Positions 35,149 to 45,042 of a stretch of DNA of 64,000 nucleotides are shown piece after piece. The DNA lies in NCBI GenBank assembly GCA_022574185.1, contig JACZSM010000001.1, forward strand, positions 155,901-219,900. Direction: 5' to 3'. A program made the position numbers and the translations under genes. The notes beneath the pieces were generated by a model that worked only from the letters and a program-made list of their open reading frames with translations, was not told the DNA's origin and did no database searches. This DNA comes from Pseudomonadota bacterium. GTDB taxonomy: Bacteria > Pseudomonadota > Gammaproteobacteria > Steroidobacterales > Woeseiaceae. Numbering within the stretch: the stretch's first letter is position 1; each line of letters starts with the position of its first letter.

Positions 35149-36498
35149 ATGCCGAAAATCTCTACAACGGCGCGCCAGCGGTCTGTGGCTGATGGCGATG
35201 ACTATGTGTCGAGCCGCACCGATGCGAGTAACGTCGCGCAAATCTGTCTCGAGCTGCAGGACGCGGGGGTTGAGCCGATGTTGCCGGTCATCGATAAGGG
35301 ACTGTTGGCCACCGGGGTAACGCTGTCGGTCGATGCAGGAACTGTGCTCACATTCGCGCCGGCCATGGGGCAGTTTCGCGAACGGGTTTTTGATGTGTTG
35401 GCGAGCGGCCTGCCGCTGTCCGTCAGCGCAGCAGGACTGGGACCGGAGCCTTGGGCAGCCGCCCGCTTCGGTCACTTGTGTGAGGTCCTGCATGCGACGG
35501 CATCCGCTGCGCAGGTGAACCCCGCTAGCATTGAAATCGTCATTGATGCCGACACCATCACTCCGGAGCTTGCGTGGCTGAAGCGTCGTGAGTCGCTGGG
35601 CAAAGGTCCCCTGTATTTCCTTGCCGGTGTCACGCAAATGCGAGCGCACAATGACCGCGGCGCGCGTGATCTTCATGATCGCTTTTGGTTACAGCTCTGG
35701 CGCTTGCGTGAAGGCGGGTTGGCCCGTGCTGCGTACGCACCATTAGTTACGCCGCAATGCCCGTTGCTTTGCACAGAAGCGGCAAGCGCTGTTTTGCCAT
35801 CGATTGGTATACAGGTTCCGGAAGGGTCTGCATGGGTCACAATGAAACTCAATCTCGCGCGATTTTCCGACGATCGCGATTCATTGCACCAAAATGCGCT
35901 GCAAAACGCGTTGCAATGCTGTGTCGATCTGGGCGACGCGCTGCACGATTACCTGATCTGGCCGACTGCACCTATGCGACATGATTCCTGGCTGAACCGT
36001 CGTCTTGCGATCGTGCTGACGGGCCTCGGTGATCTCGCCCGGCAGCGTCGTCTTGACCCGCAGCAGTTCACCTGTTTGCAAAGCCTCGGTGACATTTTGC
36101 GCTGGACGCAATCAATTCTGCGATCACGATCGCGTCAATTGGCGGTGCAAAACGAAAACCTGCCGGCGCTCGATCTCTGCGATCCGTCTCATATGTTACC
36201 CGGCGGCCGCGCGCGTGATGGTTGGCGAGAGCGTTGGCGTCGCGCTGTTGATCTCAATGCGATCAGGCATCGCAACCTGATCGTGTTGTCACCCTGGTCG
36301 ATGTTTCCCGAGCACTCACCGGCCGATCCGCGTTACTCGGATTTGCTGCCATTGCTGGAATTCGCGGATGCCTGTGCGTTTTCGGCTCCACCTCCTCTCG
36401 GGCATTGGAACATCAATCAATTCAAAAGTTTACACCAGCGCGCATGGGCGGTGCTTGAGCAAAAAGAAGCTCAACAACTGATTGCAGAGCGGGTATGA
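35149..36498 (+). CDS. Uncharacterised protein, possibly a degenerate ribonucleotide-reductase-like protein
   Basis: A 449-residue soluble protein starting MPKISTTARQRSV, with AAGGA 5 nt upstream. I do not know a named family. SWLNRRLAIVLTGLGDLA resembles the NRRIGLGVMGLADLL block of large-subunit or B12-type ribonucleotide reductases, and the preceding ALQCCVDLGDALHDYLIWP resembles their ALRFLDNVIDxNxYP region. The catalytic cysteine arrangement of RNR is not evident, so if related it is likely non-catalytic. It is divergent from yajQ and 41 bp before the DASS transporter gene. Confidence 0.6.
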   Translation: MPKISTTARQRSVADGDDYVSSRTDASNVAQICLELQDAGVEPMLPVIDKGLLATGVTLSVDAGTVLTFAPAMGQFRERVFDVLASGLPLSVSAAGLGPEPWAAARFGHLCEVLHATASAAQVNPASIEIVIDADTITPELAWLKRRESLGKGPLYFLAGVTQMRAHNDRGARDLHDRFWLQLWRLREGGLARAAYAPLVTPQCPLLCTEAASAVLPSIGIQVPEGSAWVTMKLNLARFSDDRDSLHQNALQNALQCCVDLGDALHDYLIWPTAPMRHDSWLNRRLAIVLTGLGDLARQRRLDPQQFTCLQSLGDILRWTQSILRSRSRQLAVQNENLPALDLCDPSHMLPGGRARDGWRERWRRAVDLNAIRHRNLIVLSPWSMFPEHSPADPRYSDLLPLLEFADACAFSAPPPLGHWNINQFKSLHQRAWAVLEQKEAQQLIAERV

Positions 36499-36539
36499 AT
36501 TAGGATACGGTCTATAGTCCCGATCACGGAGAGGATGCA

Positions 36540-38378
36540 TTGCAGTCAATAACTCCTGACGCCCATGGTATCGCGGTATTGATCCTCACGGTGGTTGCGC
36601 TGTTTCTTTTTACCCGCGATCGGATTCCGCTCGAATCCTCAGCACTCGCTATTCTCATTGTCCTCGTCGCAGGTTTCGAACTTTTTCCATATGAGAAGGG
36701 TGGCGTTACCTTACTGGAGGCCAGTGATTTCTTTGCCGGCTTCGGCAACGAAGCGCTGATTGCGATCTGCGCCCTGATGATGGTCGGCAAGGCGCTCGAG
36801 ACCACGGGCGCACTGCAACCGCTCGTGACCGTGGTCGGACGTGCGTGGTCCACACGACCAGTACTCGCATTACTGATAACGCTGTGCGCAGGCGCCGTAT
36901 TGAGCGCATTCATGAACAACACGCCGATCGTTGTGTTGTTGATGCCTATTATTGTCGGCGCATCGTTGCGTTCGAAGTTCTCGGTATCCGGAGTCATGCT
37001 GCCCATGGGTCTTGCGACGATCATTGGCGGCATGTCCACGGCGATCGGCACTTCGACGAACTTGCTTGTCGTCGGCATATCGCAAGATCTGGGCATGCAT
37101 GAGTTCGGCATGTTCGAGTGGGTCTTGCCCGTCGCGATTGTCGGCGGAGTTGGCCTGTTATTCCTTTGGCTCGTCGCGCCCCGATTGCTACCGGAGCGCA
37201 CGCCGCCGATGCCCGATACATCACCACGGATCTTCAGTGCTCAGTTGCATGTCAAGGAAGGTGGATTCGCCGCCGGCAAATCGATTTCCGAGGTGCTGGC
37301 GAAAGCGCACGGCATGATGCGTATCGAGAAGATACAGCGCAGCGAATCACTGTTCCTTGCGAAGTTGCCGTCCGTAAAACTACAACCTGGCGATCGCTTG
37401 TTCGTCAAGGATACGCCCGACAACCTCAAACATTATGAACAGATACTCGGGGCGACGCTGTTCAATATTTCCGACATAGAGCATCCTGTCGACGAAAAGA
37501 CACCGTTGCGTGCAGAGGGACAGCAGCTGGCTGAAGTTGTCATTACGCGCGGATCACCTTTGCACTTGCGCAGTCTCGCGGCGGCACGATTTAGTAGTAG
37601 CTACGGACTGATGCCGCTGGCTTTGCATCGCGCAAGAGCGCCGAGCTCGCAAGTCACGGGCGACCTCAACATGATTCGGTTACGAGCTGGTGACGTGCTG
37701 CTTGTGCAGGGTTCCGGTGAGGCAATCCGCAACCTCAAGGACAGCGGCAACATGCTGGTACTCGATGGCACGACCGATCTGCCGCACACTCACAACGCCA
37801 AACGTGCACTCGCAATCATGGGCTTTGTGGTCCTTGCGGCCGCACTCGGCATCGTGCCTATCGCCGTCAGCGCGGTGGTTGGACTGGGACTGATGATCGC
37901 AACGGGCTGCCTGGGCTGGCGTGACGCGGCGGCCTCATTGTCGTTACCCATCATCATGATCATCGTTACAGCGCTTGCCCTTGGTAAAGCGCTCGTCGGT
38001 ACAGGCATGGCGGATTTCCTTGCCATCAGTTTTGTCAACGCTGCATCGGGACTGCCGACGCCAATGATCCTCAGTGCATTCCTGTTGCTCATGACGTTGA
38101 TGACAAATGTAGTGTCGAATAATGCGGCTGCGGCAATTGGTACGCCGATTGCCATCAGTATCGCGCAGCAACTTGGCGTCAGTCCGGAGCCATTCGTTCT
38201 GGCGGTACTCTTCGGCGCGAACATGAGTTTCGCAACGCCTTACGGTTACCAGACCAACCTGTTGATTCTGAGCGCTGGTGGTTACAAGTTTTCCGACTTC
38301 CTGCGGGTCGGCATACCCTTGACGATCATAATGTGGGTGGGTTTCTCGCTGATCCTGCCCGTGCTCTACGATCTTTAG
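36540..38378 (+). CDS. DASS/SLC13-family anion transporter with TrkA-C domains
   Basis: A 612-residue inner-membrane protein. The N-terminal half has about five membrane segments with NNTPIVVLLMPIIVG and GTSTNLLVVG (a Na/substrate motif). Two RCK-C (TrkA-C) domains follow at about 215-300 and 310-395. The C-terminal half mirrors the first, with TNVVSNNAAAAIG and ATPYGYQTNLLIL. This layout is common in bacterial sulfate or dicarboxylate permeases; the substrate is not predictable. The start is TTG 36540 with GGAGAGG upstream; a nearby ATG (36535) is out of frame. Confidence 0.88.
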   Translation: MQSITPDAHGIAVLILTVVALFLFTRDRIPLESSALAILIVLVAGFELFPYEKGGVTLLEASDFFAGFGNEALIAICALMMVGKALETTGALQPLVTVVGRAWSTRPVLALLITLCAGAVLSAFMNNTPIVVLLMPIIVGASLRSKFSVSGVMLPMGLATIIGGMSTAIGTSTNLLVVGISQDLGMHEFGMFEWVLPVAIVGGVGLLFLWLVAPRLLPERTPPMPDTSPRIFSAQLHVKEGGFAAGKSISEVLAKAHGMMRIEKIQRSESLFLAKLPSVKLQPGDRLFVKDTPDNLKHYEQILGATLFNISDIEHPVDEKTPLRAEGQQLAEVVITRGSPLHLRSLAAARFSSSYGLMPLALHRARAPSSQVTGDLNMIRLRAGDVLLVQGSGEAIRNLKDSGNMLVLDGTTDLPHTHNAKRALAIMGFVVLAAALGIVPIAVSAVVGLGLMIATGCLGWRDAAASLSLPIIMIIVTALALGKALVGTGMADFLAISFVNAASGLPTPMILSAFLLLMTLMTNVVSNNAAAAIGTPIAISIAQQLGVSPEPFVLAVLFGANMSFATPYGYQTNLLILSAGGYKFSDFLRVGIPLTIIMWVGFSLILPVLYDL

Positions 38379-38483
38379 GGGCCCGCACGCCGCAGACTCT
38401 TGCAAGGGCTACGATGGTTACACGCGTAACCTGTTGAACGCAAAGCACTTGACGCCAGTATAAGCGACAGTAATACTCGGCCA

Positions 38484-38546
38484 ATGATCACTCAGCGCAT
38501 CAATCACTGGTTCTGGCTGCCGCACAAGGAGAGGGCGGCTGGCTGA
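38484..38546 (+). CDS. trpL: trp operon leader peptide
   Basis: A 20-codon frame, ATG 38484 to TGA 38546, encoding MITQRINHWFWLPHKE plus four residues. It contains two Trp codons separated by one Phe codon (residues 9 and 11). It ends 30 bp before a rho-independent terminator that precedes trpE, the exact layout of a classical trp attenuator: ribosome stalling at the Trp codons should free a downstream segment to form the antiterminator. Confidence 0.85.
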   Translation: MITQRINHWFWLPHKERAAG

Positions 38547-38609
38547 CTATTAGCTGAGCTACAACGAATCTTAAAGCCCATCTCCGCCAACGTGGAGGTG
38601 GGTTTTTTT
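38519..38609 (+). promoter_or_regulatory. trp attenuator (alternative 1:2, 2:3 and 3:4 hairpins)
   Basis: The terminator stem is CCCATCTCC (38577-38585) with GGAGGTGGG (38594-38602), an 8-nt loop and seven T (38603-38609). The antiterminator is GGAGAGGG (38528-38535), complementary to the left terminator arm apart from one bulge. The pause stem is GCCGC (38519-38523) with GCGGC (38535-38539), overlapping the end of the leader frame. These mutually exclusive pairings are what attenuation needs; trpE starts 17 nt after the T-run. Confidence 0.85.
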
Positions 38610-38626
38610 GTGGGACCATGTAAGCA

Positions 38627-40012
38627 ATGCAAGCACCATTCGACATAGCCGCAGATCTTGATACGCCGGTTTCGGCGTATCTCAAACTGCATGATCTCAA
38701 GCCACGCTTTCTGCTTGAAAGTGTCGAGGGCGGTGAGCGTCTTGCACGTTATTCATTTCTCGGATTTGGCGACGCCCTGGAAGTACGCATGGATGCAGAT
38801 AGTTTGTGTGTCAACGGTAAGATGCAGCCGCGTCCTGTTGATCAACATGGATACCTGAACGCGTTGCGCGATGCATTGTCGGCGGCGCCTCGCCCGGGGC
38901 CAGATGTGGAAGGGCTGCCTTTTTCGGGCGGGCTGGTCGGTGTCTCCGGATATGACGTGGTGCGATTATTCGAGCGGCTGCCGCGTGACACAGTGCCGCA
39001 AAGCAGCGTTCCGGATGCCGCATTCGTAGCGCCCGCATCGTTGCTGGTGTTCGATCACCTGACACGCCGTGTTGCGTTACTGCATGACGGTCCGGAACAT
39101 GAGCGCAAAAAGCTGCGTCAAGAAGTCATTCATCGTTTGCATGGCGCGATACCGGCTCGAAATGGGGTCGCGAAAATATCTGCAACCACAGCGAGCTTCA
39201 CGGAGGATGAATTTTCAGATCGCGTGGAAGCGTGCAAAAATTACATTGCGGCAGGTGATATCTACCAGATCGTGATGTCTGTGCTGTTTCGCGGTCAATC
39301 GAACGTATCGCCGTTTGAGGTATACCGTGCATTGCGGTTGTTGAATCCGTCGCCGTACATGTTCTTCCTCGAATTTGGTGACTTCAAGGTTGTTGGTTCG
39401 TCGCCTGAAGCGCTCGTCAAACTGAACGGCAAAAAAGCATCGTTGCGACCCATCGCCGGAACACTGCCGCGCGGTGCGAGCCGCGAAGAAGATCTCGCGA
39501 ACGAGAAAGCGCTGCTGGCCGATCCGAAGGAGGGGGCCGAGCATGTCATGCTCGTCGACCTTGCGCGCAACGACCTGGGGCGCGTTGCCAAGGCCGGGTC
39601 TGTGTATGTCGAGCCCTACCGGGTTATTGAGCGTTACAGCCACGTCATGCACATTGTCAGCGGCGTGCAGGGCCAGTTGGCCGACGGGTATGATCAGTTT
39701 GATTTATTTGCGGCGAGCTTTCCCGCGGGAACGTTGGTCGGAGCGCCGAAAGTCAGGGCAATGGAAATCATCGAGGAAATGGAGGCGGTAGGGCGCGGGC
39801 TCTACGCCGGTACGGCCGGCTACTTTGGTTTGAGCGGTGACATGGATCAGGCGATTACGATTCGGACCATTGTGTTTTCGGGTGATGAGTACAGTTTTCA
39901 GGCCGGTGCCGGCATCGTTGCGGATTCAGTACCGGCTCGGGAGTACCGTGAAGTGCTGGCGAAGAGTGCAATACTGCGGCGCGCGCTGGAAATTGCGGGG
40001 GAGGGCTTGTGA
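38627..40012 (+). CDS. trpE: Anthranilate synthase component I
   Basis: Makes anthranilate from chorismate with ammonia supplied by TrpG. The 461 residues have a chorismate-binding domain (about 200-450) with [35 protein letters not shown] and [13 protein letters not shown]. The N-terminal [16 protein letters not shown] holds the LLES element of the Trp feedback site, so the enzyme should be Trp-inhibited. It is the first structural gene after the attenuator and overlaps trpG by 4 bp (GTGA). Confidence 0.96.
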   Translation: MQAPFDIAADLDTPVSAYLKLHDLKPRFLLESVEGGERLARYSFLGFGDALEVRMDADSLCVNGKMQPRPVDQHGYLNALRDALSAAPRPGPDVEGLPFSGGLVGVSGYDVVRLFERLPRDTVPQSSVPDAAFVAPASLLVFDHLTRRVALLHDGPEHERKKLRQEVIHRLHGAIPARNGVAKISATTASFTEDEFSDRVEACKNYIAAGDIYQIVMSVLFRGQSNVSPFEVYRALRLLNPSPYMFFLEFGDFKVVGSSPEALVKLNGKKASLRPIAGTLPRGASREEDLANEKALLADPKEGAEHVMLVDLARNDLGRVAKAGSVYVEPYRVIERYSHVMHIVSGVQGQLADGYDQFDLFAASFPAGTLVGAPKVRAMEIIEEMEAVGRGLYAGTAGYFGLSGDMDQAITIRTIVFSGDEYSFQAGAGIVADSVPAREYREVLAKSAILRRALEIAGEGL

Positions 40013-40614
40013 GTACGGATGACAAGACTTTCAACGATGTGCGCATGTTGCTGATCGATAACTACGACTCTTTTACCTACAACCTGGTGCAGGCATTTGC
40101 GGCATTTGGAGCGGATGTTGTCGTGCACCGCAACGATACGATAACCGTTGATCAAGCCCTCGCACTCGAGCCAACGCATCTTGTCATTTCACCAGGACCG
40201 GGACGTCCCGAGGATGCCGGTATCTCGCTGCAGATGATTGCGACATTCGCGAAAATCGTGCCGGTGCTCGGCGTGTGTCTTGGCCACCAGTGTCTTGTAC
40301 ATCATTTCGGCGGCGACATCGTGCGCGCCGAACGCCTCATGCACGGCAAGACATCGATGACGAATCACGATGGCAAGACAATATTCGACGGCTTACCGCA
40401 GCCGTTCGAAGTAGGACGTTATCATTCGTTGTGCGCCGAACTTAAGTCACTGCCCGATGTTCTCGAAGTAACGGCGGAGACCGACAGGGGTGAGATCATG
40501 GGCGTTCGGCACAGGGAATTGCCGCTGGAAGGCGTGCAGTTTCATCCCGAAAGTGTGTTGACCCCGAAAGGCGAGCAATTGATGGCCAATTTCTTGCGGT
40601 TGACGACATCATGA
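40009..40614 (+). CDS. trpG: Anthranilate synthase component II (glutamine amidotransferase)
   Basis: A class I glutamine amidotransferase of 201 residues. [16 protein letters not shown] and [11 protein letters not shown] open the domain; the catalytic Cys90 lies in GVCLGHQC, and His and Glu in FHPESVL complete the triad. The start is GTG 40009 with a strong GGGGGAGGG upstream; an ATG at 40045 would trim 12 residues. It is coupled to trpE and to trpD (ATGA). Confidence 0.95.
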   Translation: MSTDDKTFNDVRMLLIDNYDSFTYNLVQAFAAFGADVVVHRNDTITVDQALALEPTHLVISPGPGRPEDAGISLQMIATFAKIVPVLGVCLGHQCLVHHFGGDIVRAERLMHGKTSMTNHDGKTIFDGLPQPFEVGRYHSLCAELKSLPDVLEVTAETDRGEIMGVRHRELPLEGVQFHPESVLTPKGEQLMANFLRLTTS

Positions 40615-41639
40615 GCAACGAATTCAGCACCATGCTCGACGGGCTTCTCAACGGCAATTCGCTGACCGAAGGCCAGGCCCACAAGCTCATGCATGAGCTT
40701 GCCGGTGGCGCCATGCCAGCCGCTTTGGCCGGTGCATTGCTCGCCGGCTTGCGAGCCAAAGGTGAGACGGCCGACGAAATTCGGGGTTTTGCGATCGCGA
40801 TGCGCGAGCTGGCCGTGCACCCGAAAATCCCCGAAGGTGCGCCCACCGTTGATACCGTGGGCACTGGCGGTGATGGCTCGGGCAGTCTTAATCTTTCGAC
40901 CGGCACGGGACTGTTGGCCGCCGCCGCTGGGGCGCGAGTCGTCAAACACGGCAACCGCTCAGTATCGAGCCGCTCCGGTAGTGCCGACATGCTCGAATGT
41001 CTGGGCATGCCGTTGCCTCTGCACGAAGCTGAGGCAGTCAGTTGTCTCGAGGCAACAAATTTCACATTTTTATTCGCACCCGCTTATCACCCGGCGATGA
41101 AAGCTGTTGTGCCTGTACGGAGTGCAATGTCCGTGCGCACCGTCTTCAATATGCTTGGCCCGCTGACGAATCCGGCGGCGCCGCCATTCCAGCTGATTGG
41201 CGCCTGGAGTCACGACGCGGCGAGGCTTATGGCCGAGGCGTTGTCGGGGATGCCGATCGAGAGAGCGTTTGTGGTCCACGGCACACCGGGCTGGGACGAG
41301 GCGACACCGATTGGCGAGTTCGCCCTGTTCGATGTCGTTCCCGGCAAAGTGACCGAATCGGTACGCACGCCGGAAGAATACGGATTGCAACGTTGTGCAC
41401 CTGCAGACCTGGCCGGTGGTGATGCCCAACACAATGCGGACGAACTGACTCGTGTCTTCAATGGCGAGGACAAGGGCGCGCATCGAGATGCGTTGCTGAT
41501 GGGTACGTCGCTGGTACTCGAGGTGCTGGGGAGCGCACAAGATCCTAAACAAGGTGTAGCAGCGGCTGCCGCCGCCCTCGACAATGGTGATGCATCGTTA
41601 CTTCTTGAACGCATGCGACAGCAGTTCGCCAGCCAATGA
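40611..41639 (+). CDS. trpD: Anthranilate phosphoribosyltransferase
   Basis: Joins anthranilate and PRPP to form phosphoribosyl-anthranilate. 342 residues; the PRPP-binding [15 protein letters not shown] and [15 protein letters not shown] are intact, followed by [12 protein letters not shown] and GPLTNPA. It is a separate gene, not fused to trpG as in E. coli. ATGA overlaps join it to trpG and trpC. Confidence 0.96.
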   Translation: MSNEFSTMLDGLLNGNSLTEGQAHKLMHELAGGAMPAALAGALLAGLRAKGETADEIRGFAIAMRELAVHPKIPEGAPTVDTVGTGGDGSGSLNLSTGTGLLAAAAGARVVKHGNRSVSSRSGSADMLECLGMPLPLHEAEAVSCLEATNFTFLFAPAYHPAMKAVVPVRSAMSVRTVFNMLGPLTNPAAPPFQLIGAWSHDAARLMAEALSGMPIERAFVVHGTPGWDEATPIGEFALFDVVPGKVTESVRTPEEYGLQRCAPADLAGGDAQHNADELTRVFNGEDKGAHRDALLMGTSLVLEVLGSAQDPKQGVAAAAAALDNGDASLLLERMRQQFASQ

Positions 41640-42445
41640 GTGATTTTCTGCAAACAATGGCAGCGTTGAGCGCACAAAGAGCAGCGGCTGCCGTATCGGT
41701 AATGCGAGGCGCAGGCGTCGATAAGGCCGCCGTGCCGCTCAGGCTTGGCAGCTTTGATGTCATCGCAGAAATCAAAGACCGTTCGCCATCCGCAGGTGAC
41801 CTGACGTCGGCGGACAGCAATCGCAAACAACAGGCGGTACGCTATGTCGCCGGTGGCGCGGCGGCGATATCGGTGCTGACCGAGCCAAGCCGCTTTGCAG
41901 GGGCGCTTGAACACCTCGAAGAGGTCGCAGGCGCCGTGCCCGATACTCCAGTCATGTGCAAGGATTTTCTGGTCGAGCCGGTGCAGATTGTGGAAGCGCG
42001 TAACGCCGGGGCAAGTGGAGTATTGCTCATTGTGACGATGCTCTCCGACGATAAGCTCGGCGACATGCTGAAATGTGCCTACGAGCACGGCATGTTCGTG
42101 CTTCTTGAATCTTTCGATCACGATGATCTGGCGCGTACCACGAAACTTCTCGACCATGCAGTCCACCAGGAAAAGGCAGATAAGGGGCAATTACTCGTCG
42201 GCATCAATTCGCGCAACCTGCGCACTCTCGAGGTCGATCAAGATCGTCTCGAAGAATTGTCTTCTGTATTACCGACGGCACGATGTGTCGCCGAGAGCGG
42301 ACTGCAAAGCGCCGATGACGCAGCTGCTGCCGCTGCGCTCGGATATCGGCTGGCGCTGGTCGGCACGGCATTGATGCGCAGCGACGATCCGACGGCACTT
42401 GTAGCCGAGATGCGCTGCGCCGGTCGCAGCAGGTTTGCGGCATGA
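41636..42445 (+). CDS. trpC: Indole-3-glycerol phosphate synthase
   Basis: Closes CdRP to indole-3-glycerol phosphate. 269 residues of TIM barrel with VIAEIKDRSPSAGDL (catalytic Lys), AAISVLTEPSRFAG, VMCKDFLVEPVQI (catalytic Lys) and VGINSRNLRTLEVD; VAESGLQSADD binds phosphate. It is unfused to trpF. Both ends overlap neighbouring trp genes by 4 bp. Confidence 0.95.
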   Translation: MSDFLQTMAALSAQRAAAAVSVMRGAGVDKAAVPLRLGSFDVIAEIKDRSPSAGDLTSADSNRKQQAVRYVAGGAAAISVLTEPSRFAGALEHLEEVAGAVPDTPVMCKDFLVEPVQIVEARNAGASGVLLIVTMLSDDKLGDMLKCAYEHGMFVLLESFDHDDLARTTKLLDHAVHQEKADKGQLLVGINSRNLRTLEVDQDRLEELSSVLPTARCVAESGLQSADDAAAAAALGYRLALVGTALMRSDDPTALVAEMRCAGRSRFAA

Positions 42446-43035
42446 CTGTGTTCGTAAAAATCTGCGGGTTACGCGATGCAGCTGACGTGGCGGCAGCTGT
42501 CGAGGCCGGCGCCAATGCTGTGGGCTTCGTGTTTGCGGATTCTGTGCGCAGGGTTACGCCACAGCAGGCAAGAGCAGCTGCACTGGAGCTGCCGAAGGAG
42601 GTACAACGCGTGGCCGTGATGCGTCATCCATCGAATGATCAATGTCGCGTGGTTCTCGACGAGTTTGAGCCTGATGTAGTGCAAGCCGATGCAGAGGATT
42701 TTGCAGGACTGGATATTCCCGACAGTATTGGGCGCTGGCCGGTGATTCGCGAGGGCAGTGCCGATACGGATTTTCCGGAGGTGTTCCTTTATGAAGGCAG
42801 TAACAGTGGCCGTGGCGAAACAGTGGATTGGGCCAGCGCTGCGAGCATCGCGGGGCGCGGATGCATGATACTTGCCGGTGGGCTGGACCCCATGAACGTT
42901 GCGACAGCGATTCGAACAATCCGGCCCTGGGGAGTAGATGTATCCAGCGGCGTCGAGTCGAGTCGCGGCCGCAAAGATCATGAGTTAATAAAACGGTTTG
43001 TCAGAGCAGTTCGCGCTGCAGAGAAGGAATTATGA
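42442..43035 (+). CDS. trpF: Phosphoribosylanthranilate isomerase
   Basis: Amadori isomerisation of PRA to CdRP. The 197-residue TIM barrel begins VFVKICGLRDAADV with the catalytic Cys (KICG), and the general acid Asp and phosphate loop lie in LAGGLDPMNV and GVDVSSGVES. It is independent of trpC, as in Pseudomonas, but here stays within one operon. Its stop overlaps trpB. Confidence 0.95.
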   Translation: MTVFVKICGLRDAADVAAAVEAGANAVGFVFADSVRRVTPQQARAAALELPKEVQRVAVMRHPSNDQCRVVLDEFEPDVVQADAEDFAGLDIPDSIGRWPVIREGSADTDFPEVFLYEGSNSGRGETVDWASAASIAGRGCMILAGGLDPMNVATAIRTIRPWGVDVSSGVESSRGRKDHELIKRFVRAVRAAEKEL

Positions 43036-44285
43036 AGTCGTTGTTGCAGGCGGATGAGGCGCAGGCGCTTCTCGACGCATCCATACGCGGAGAACTGCCG
43101 GACGAGCGCGGTCGCTTTGGGCCGTTCGGCGGGCGCTACGTGCCGGAAACACTCGTGCCGGCATTTGAACGCCTCGAGGCAGGCGTGCGCGAGCACTTGC
43201 ACGACGCCGGGTTTCAGCGGGACTTGCAAAGAGAATTGCGTGAATGGGTTGGTCGACCGACCGCGCTGACGTATGCGCCGCGATTGAGCGAAAAATGGGG
43301 AACCGAGGTCTGGCTCAAACGCGAAGACCTGGCGCATACGGGTGCACACAAGATCAATAATGCGATCGGTCAGGCATTGCTCGCCAAGCGCCTTGGCGCG
43401 CAGCGTGTGATCGCGGAGACAGGTGCGGGACAGCATGGCGTTGCATCGGCTGCGGCATGCGCACGCGTCGGACTGCCATGCTGCGTGTATATGGGTACCG
43501 TGGACATGCAGCGACAAGCGCCGAATGTAGATCGCATGGAACGCCTCGGTGCCGAGGTCGTTGCCGTGGATTCCGGCGACAAAACCTTACGCGCGGCCAT
43601 TGATGAGGCGATGCGAAAGTGGGTTACCGATCCTTCCGGGATCTACTACCTGCTCGGCTCCGCCGTTGGTGCGCATCCCTATCCGTATCTGGTACGCGAA
43701 CTGCAGTCGGTAATCGGCAAAGAAGCCCGACAACAGATGATCGACCAGGCGGGTGGGTTGCCCGATGTGGCGTTCGCCTGCGTCGGCGGTGGCTCGAATT
43801 CGATCGGTCTCTTCTATCCATTGCTCGGTGACGACATCGAGTTGATCGGTGTAGAGGCCGGAGGTACCGGCGACGGGCTGGGTCAAAATGCGGCAACGCT
43901 TGCGACCGGCACGCCCGGCGTGTTGCAAGGGTCATACACCATAATCTTGCAAGACGATGACGGTCAGGTGCAGGAAACACATTCGATCTCGGCCGGCCTC
44001 GACTACTCAGGCGTTGGACCCGAACATGCGCTGCTGCAGGCAACGGGCCGGGTGACTTATATCTCAGCAAGCGATGACGAGGCGCTTGCGGCGCTTGCGG
44101 AGCTTTGTGAAGCGGAGGGCATTTTGACCGCACTCGAGACGGCACATGCTTACGCCGCGGCGCGAGAATGGTCGAAGGACAATCCAGGCAAGCGCATTTT
44201 GATCTGTAATTCGGGACGCGGCGACAAGGATATGCCAACACTGACACAGTACCCGCCGAGGATCCGTACCGATGCTCGCGCATGA
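43032..44285 (+). CDS. trpB: Tryptophan synthase beta chain
   Basis: The PLP enzyme that condenses indole and serine. 417 residues: GRFGPFGGRYVPETL at the N terminus, the PLP lysine K107 in HTGAHKINNA, the phosphate-binding GGGSNSIG and the ETHSISAGLDY segment. It forms the channelling complex with TrpA. The C terminus overlaps trpA by 14 bp. Confidence 0.97.
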   Translation: MKSLLQADEAQALLDASIRGELPDERGRFGPFGGRYVPETLVPAFERLEAGVREHLHDAGFQRDLQRELREWVGRPTALTYAPRLSEKWGTEVWLKREDLAHTGAHKINNAIGQALLAKRLGAQRVIAETGAGQHGVASAAACARVGLPCCVYMGTVDMQRQAPNVDRMERLGAEVVAVDSGDKTLRAAIDEAMRKWVTDPSGIYYLLGSAVGAHPYPYLVRELQSVIGKEARQQMIDQAGGLPDVAFACVGGGSNSIGLFYPLLGDDIELIGVEAGGTGDGLGQNAATLATGTPGVLQGSYTIILQDDDGQVQETHSISAGLDYSGVGPEHALLQATGRVTYISASDDEALAALAELCEAEGILTALETAHAYAAAREWSKDNPGKRILICNSGRGDKDMPTLTQYPPRIRTDARA

Positions 44286-45042
44286 ACGAATTAGCGCGGC
44301 GATCAGGGCTGTCAACGACGATGGGCGGACCGCGCTCGTGCCGTTTATAACGGCCGGATACCCTGAGCCCGGAGCTTTCATTAACACGCTGACAGCAATT
44401 GCCGAAGTTGGCGACGTAGTGGAAATCGGCATTCCATTTTCGGACCCGATGGCCGACGGCATGACAATTCAACGCTCAAGTTTTGTCGCATTGCAAAAAG
44501 GTGTCAGCCTGAAATGGATTTTCGATGAACTCGACAATGCTGGCGGCACGATCGATGCGCCGCTCGTGATGATGTCCTATTTGAACCCGCTGCTCGCGTT
44601 CGGTTTTGACCGATTAGCGGAACGCGCGCTCGCGACGGGCGTATGTGGATTCATAGTTCCTGATCTGCCGTTCGAGGAAAGCAACGAGTTGCGAGCTGCA
44701 TTGGACCAGCAAGGCCTCGGACTGATACAACTTGTGACGCCCGCGACGCCCAACGGGCGACTGAAGAAACTTTGTGCCGCCTCGCGTGGTTTCGTGTATG
44801 CCGTAACGATTACGGGCATAACGGGTGGCGACACAGGTTTGCCCGACGATCTTGCGAATTATCTCGATAGGGTGGTGGCGGCATCGGCACTACCCGTCTG
44901 TGCAGGTTTTGGCATTCGCGAAGCTGGTGACGTCACCAATGTTGGTAAGCATGCGGACGGTGCCATTGTTGGTTCCGCTCTCGTCGAGGTCCTGGAGCAG
45001 AACGGCGATCCGGCCGCGTACCTGATGTCGCTACGAAAATAA
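44272..45042 (+). CDS. trpA: Tryptophan synthase alpha chain
   Basis: Cleaves indole-3-glycerol phosphate to indole and G3P. 256-residue TIM barrel with catalytic Glu in VVEIGIPFSDPMADG and Asp in GVCGFIVPDLPFEES; the phosphate site is CAGFGIREAGDV. The ATG at 44272 overlaps trpB by 14 bp. Its TAA overlaps the next ATG (TAATG). Confidence 0.96.
   Translation: MLAHERISAAIRAVNDDGRTALVPFITAGYPEPGAFINTLTAIAEVGDVVEIGIPFSDPMADGMTIQRSSFVALQKGVSLKWIFDELDNAGGTIDAPLVMMSYLNPLLAFGFDRLAERALATGVCGFIVPDLPFEESNELRAALDQQGLGLIQLVTPATPNGRLKKLCAASRGFVYAVTITGITGGDTGLPDDLANYLDRVVAASALPVCAGFGIREAGDVTNVGKHADGAIVGSALVEVLEQNGDPAAYLMSLRK

Noticed and set aside
34981..35676. 231-codon minus-strand frame opposite the RNR-like gene
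   Set aside because: The plus-strand frame has a better start, Shine-Dalgarno and protein-like sequence.
41210..42190. 326-codon open frame antisense to trpD and trpC
   Set aside because: Lies entirely opposite well-conserved trp genes; low-complexity, His/Arg-rich product typical of shadow frames.
43624..44472. 282-codon frame antisense to trpB and trpA
   Set aside because: Arg-rich shadow of conserved coding sequence; no domain pattern.
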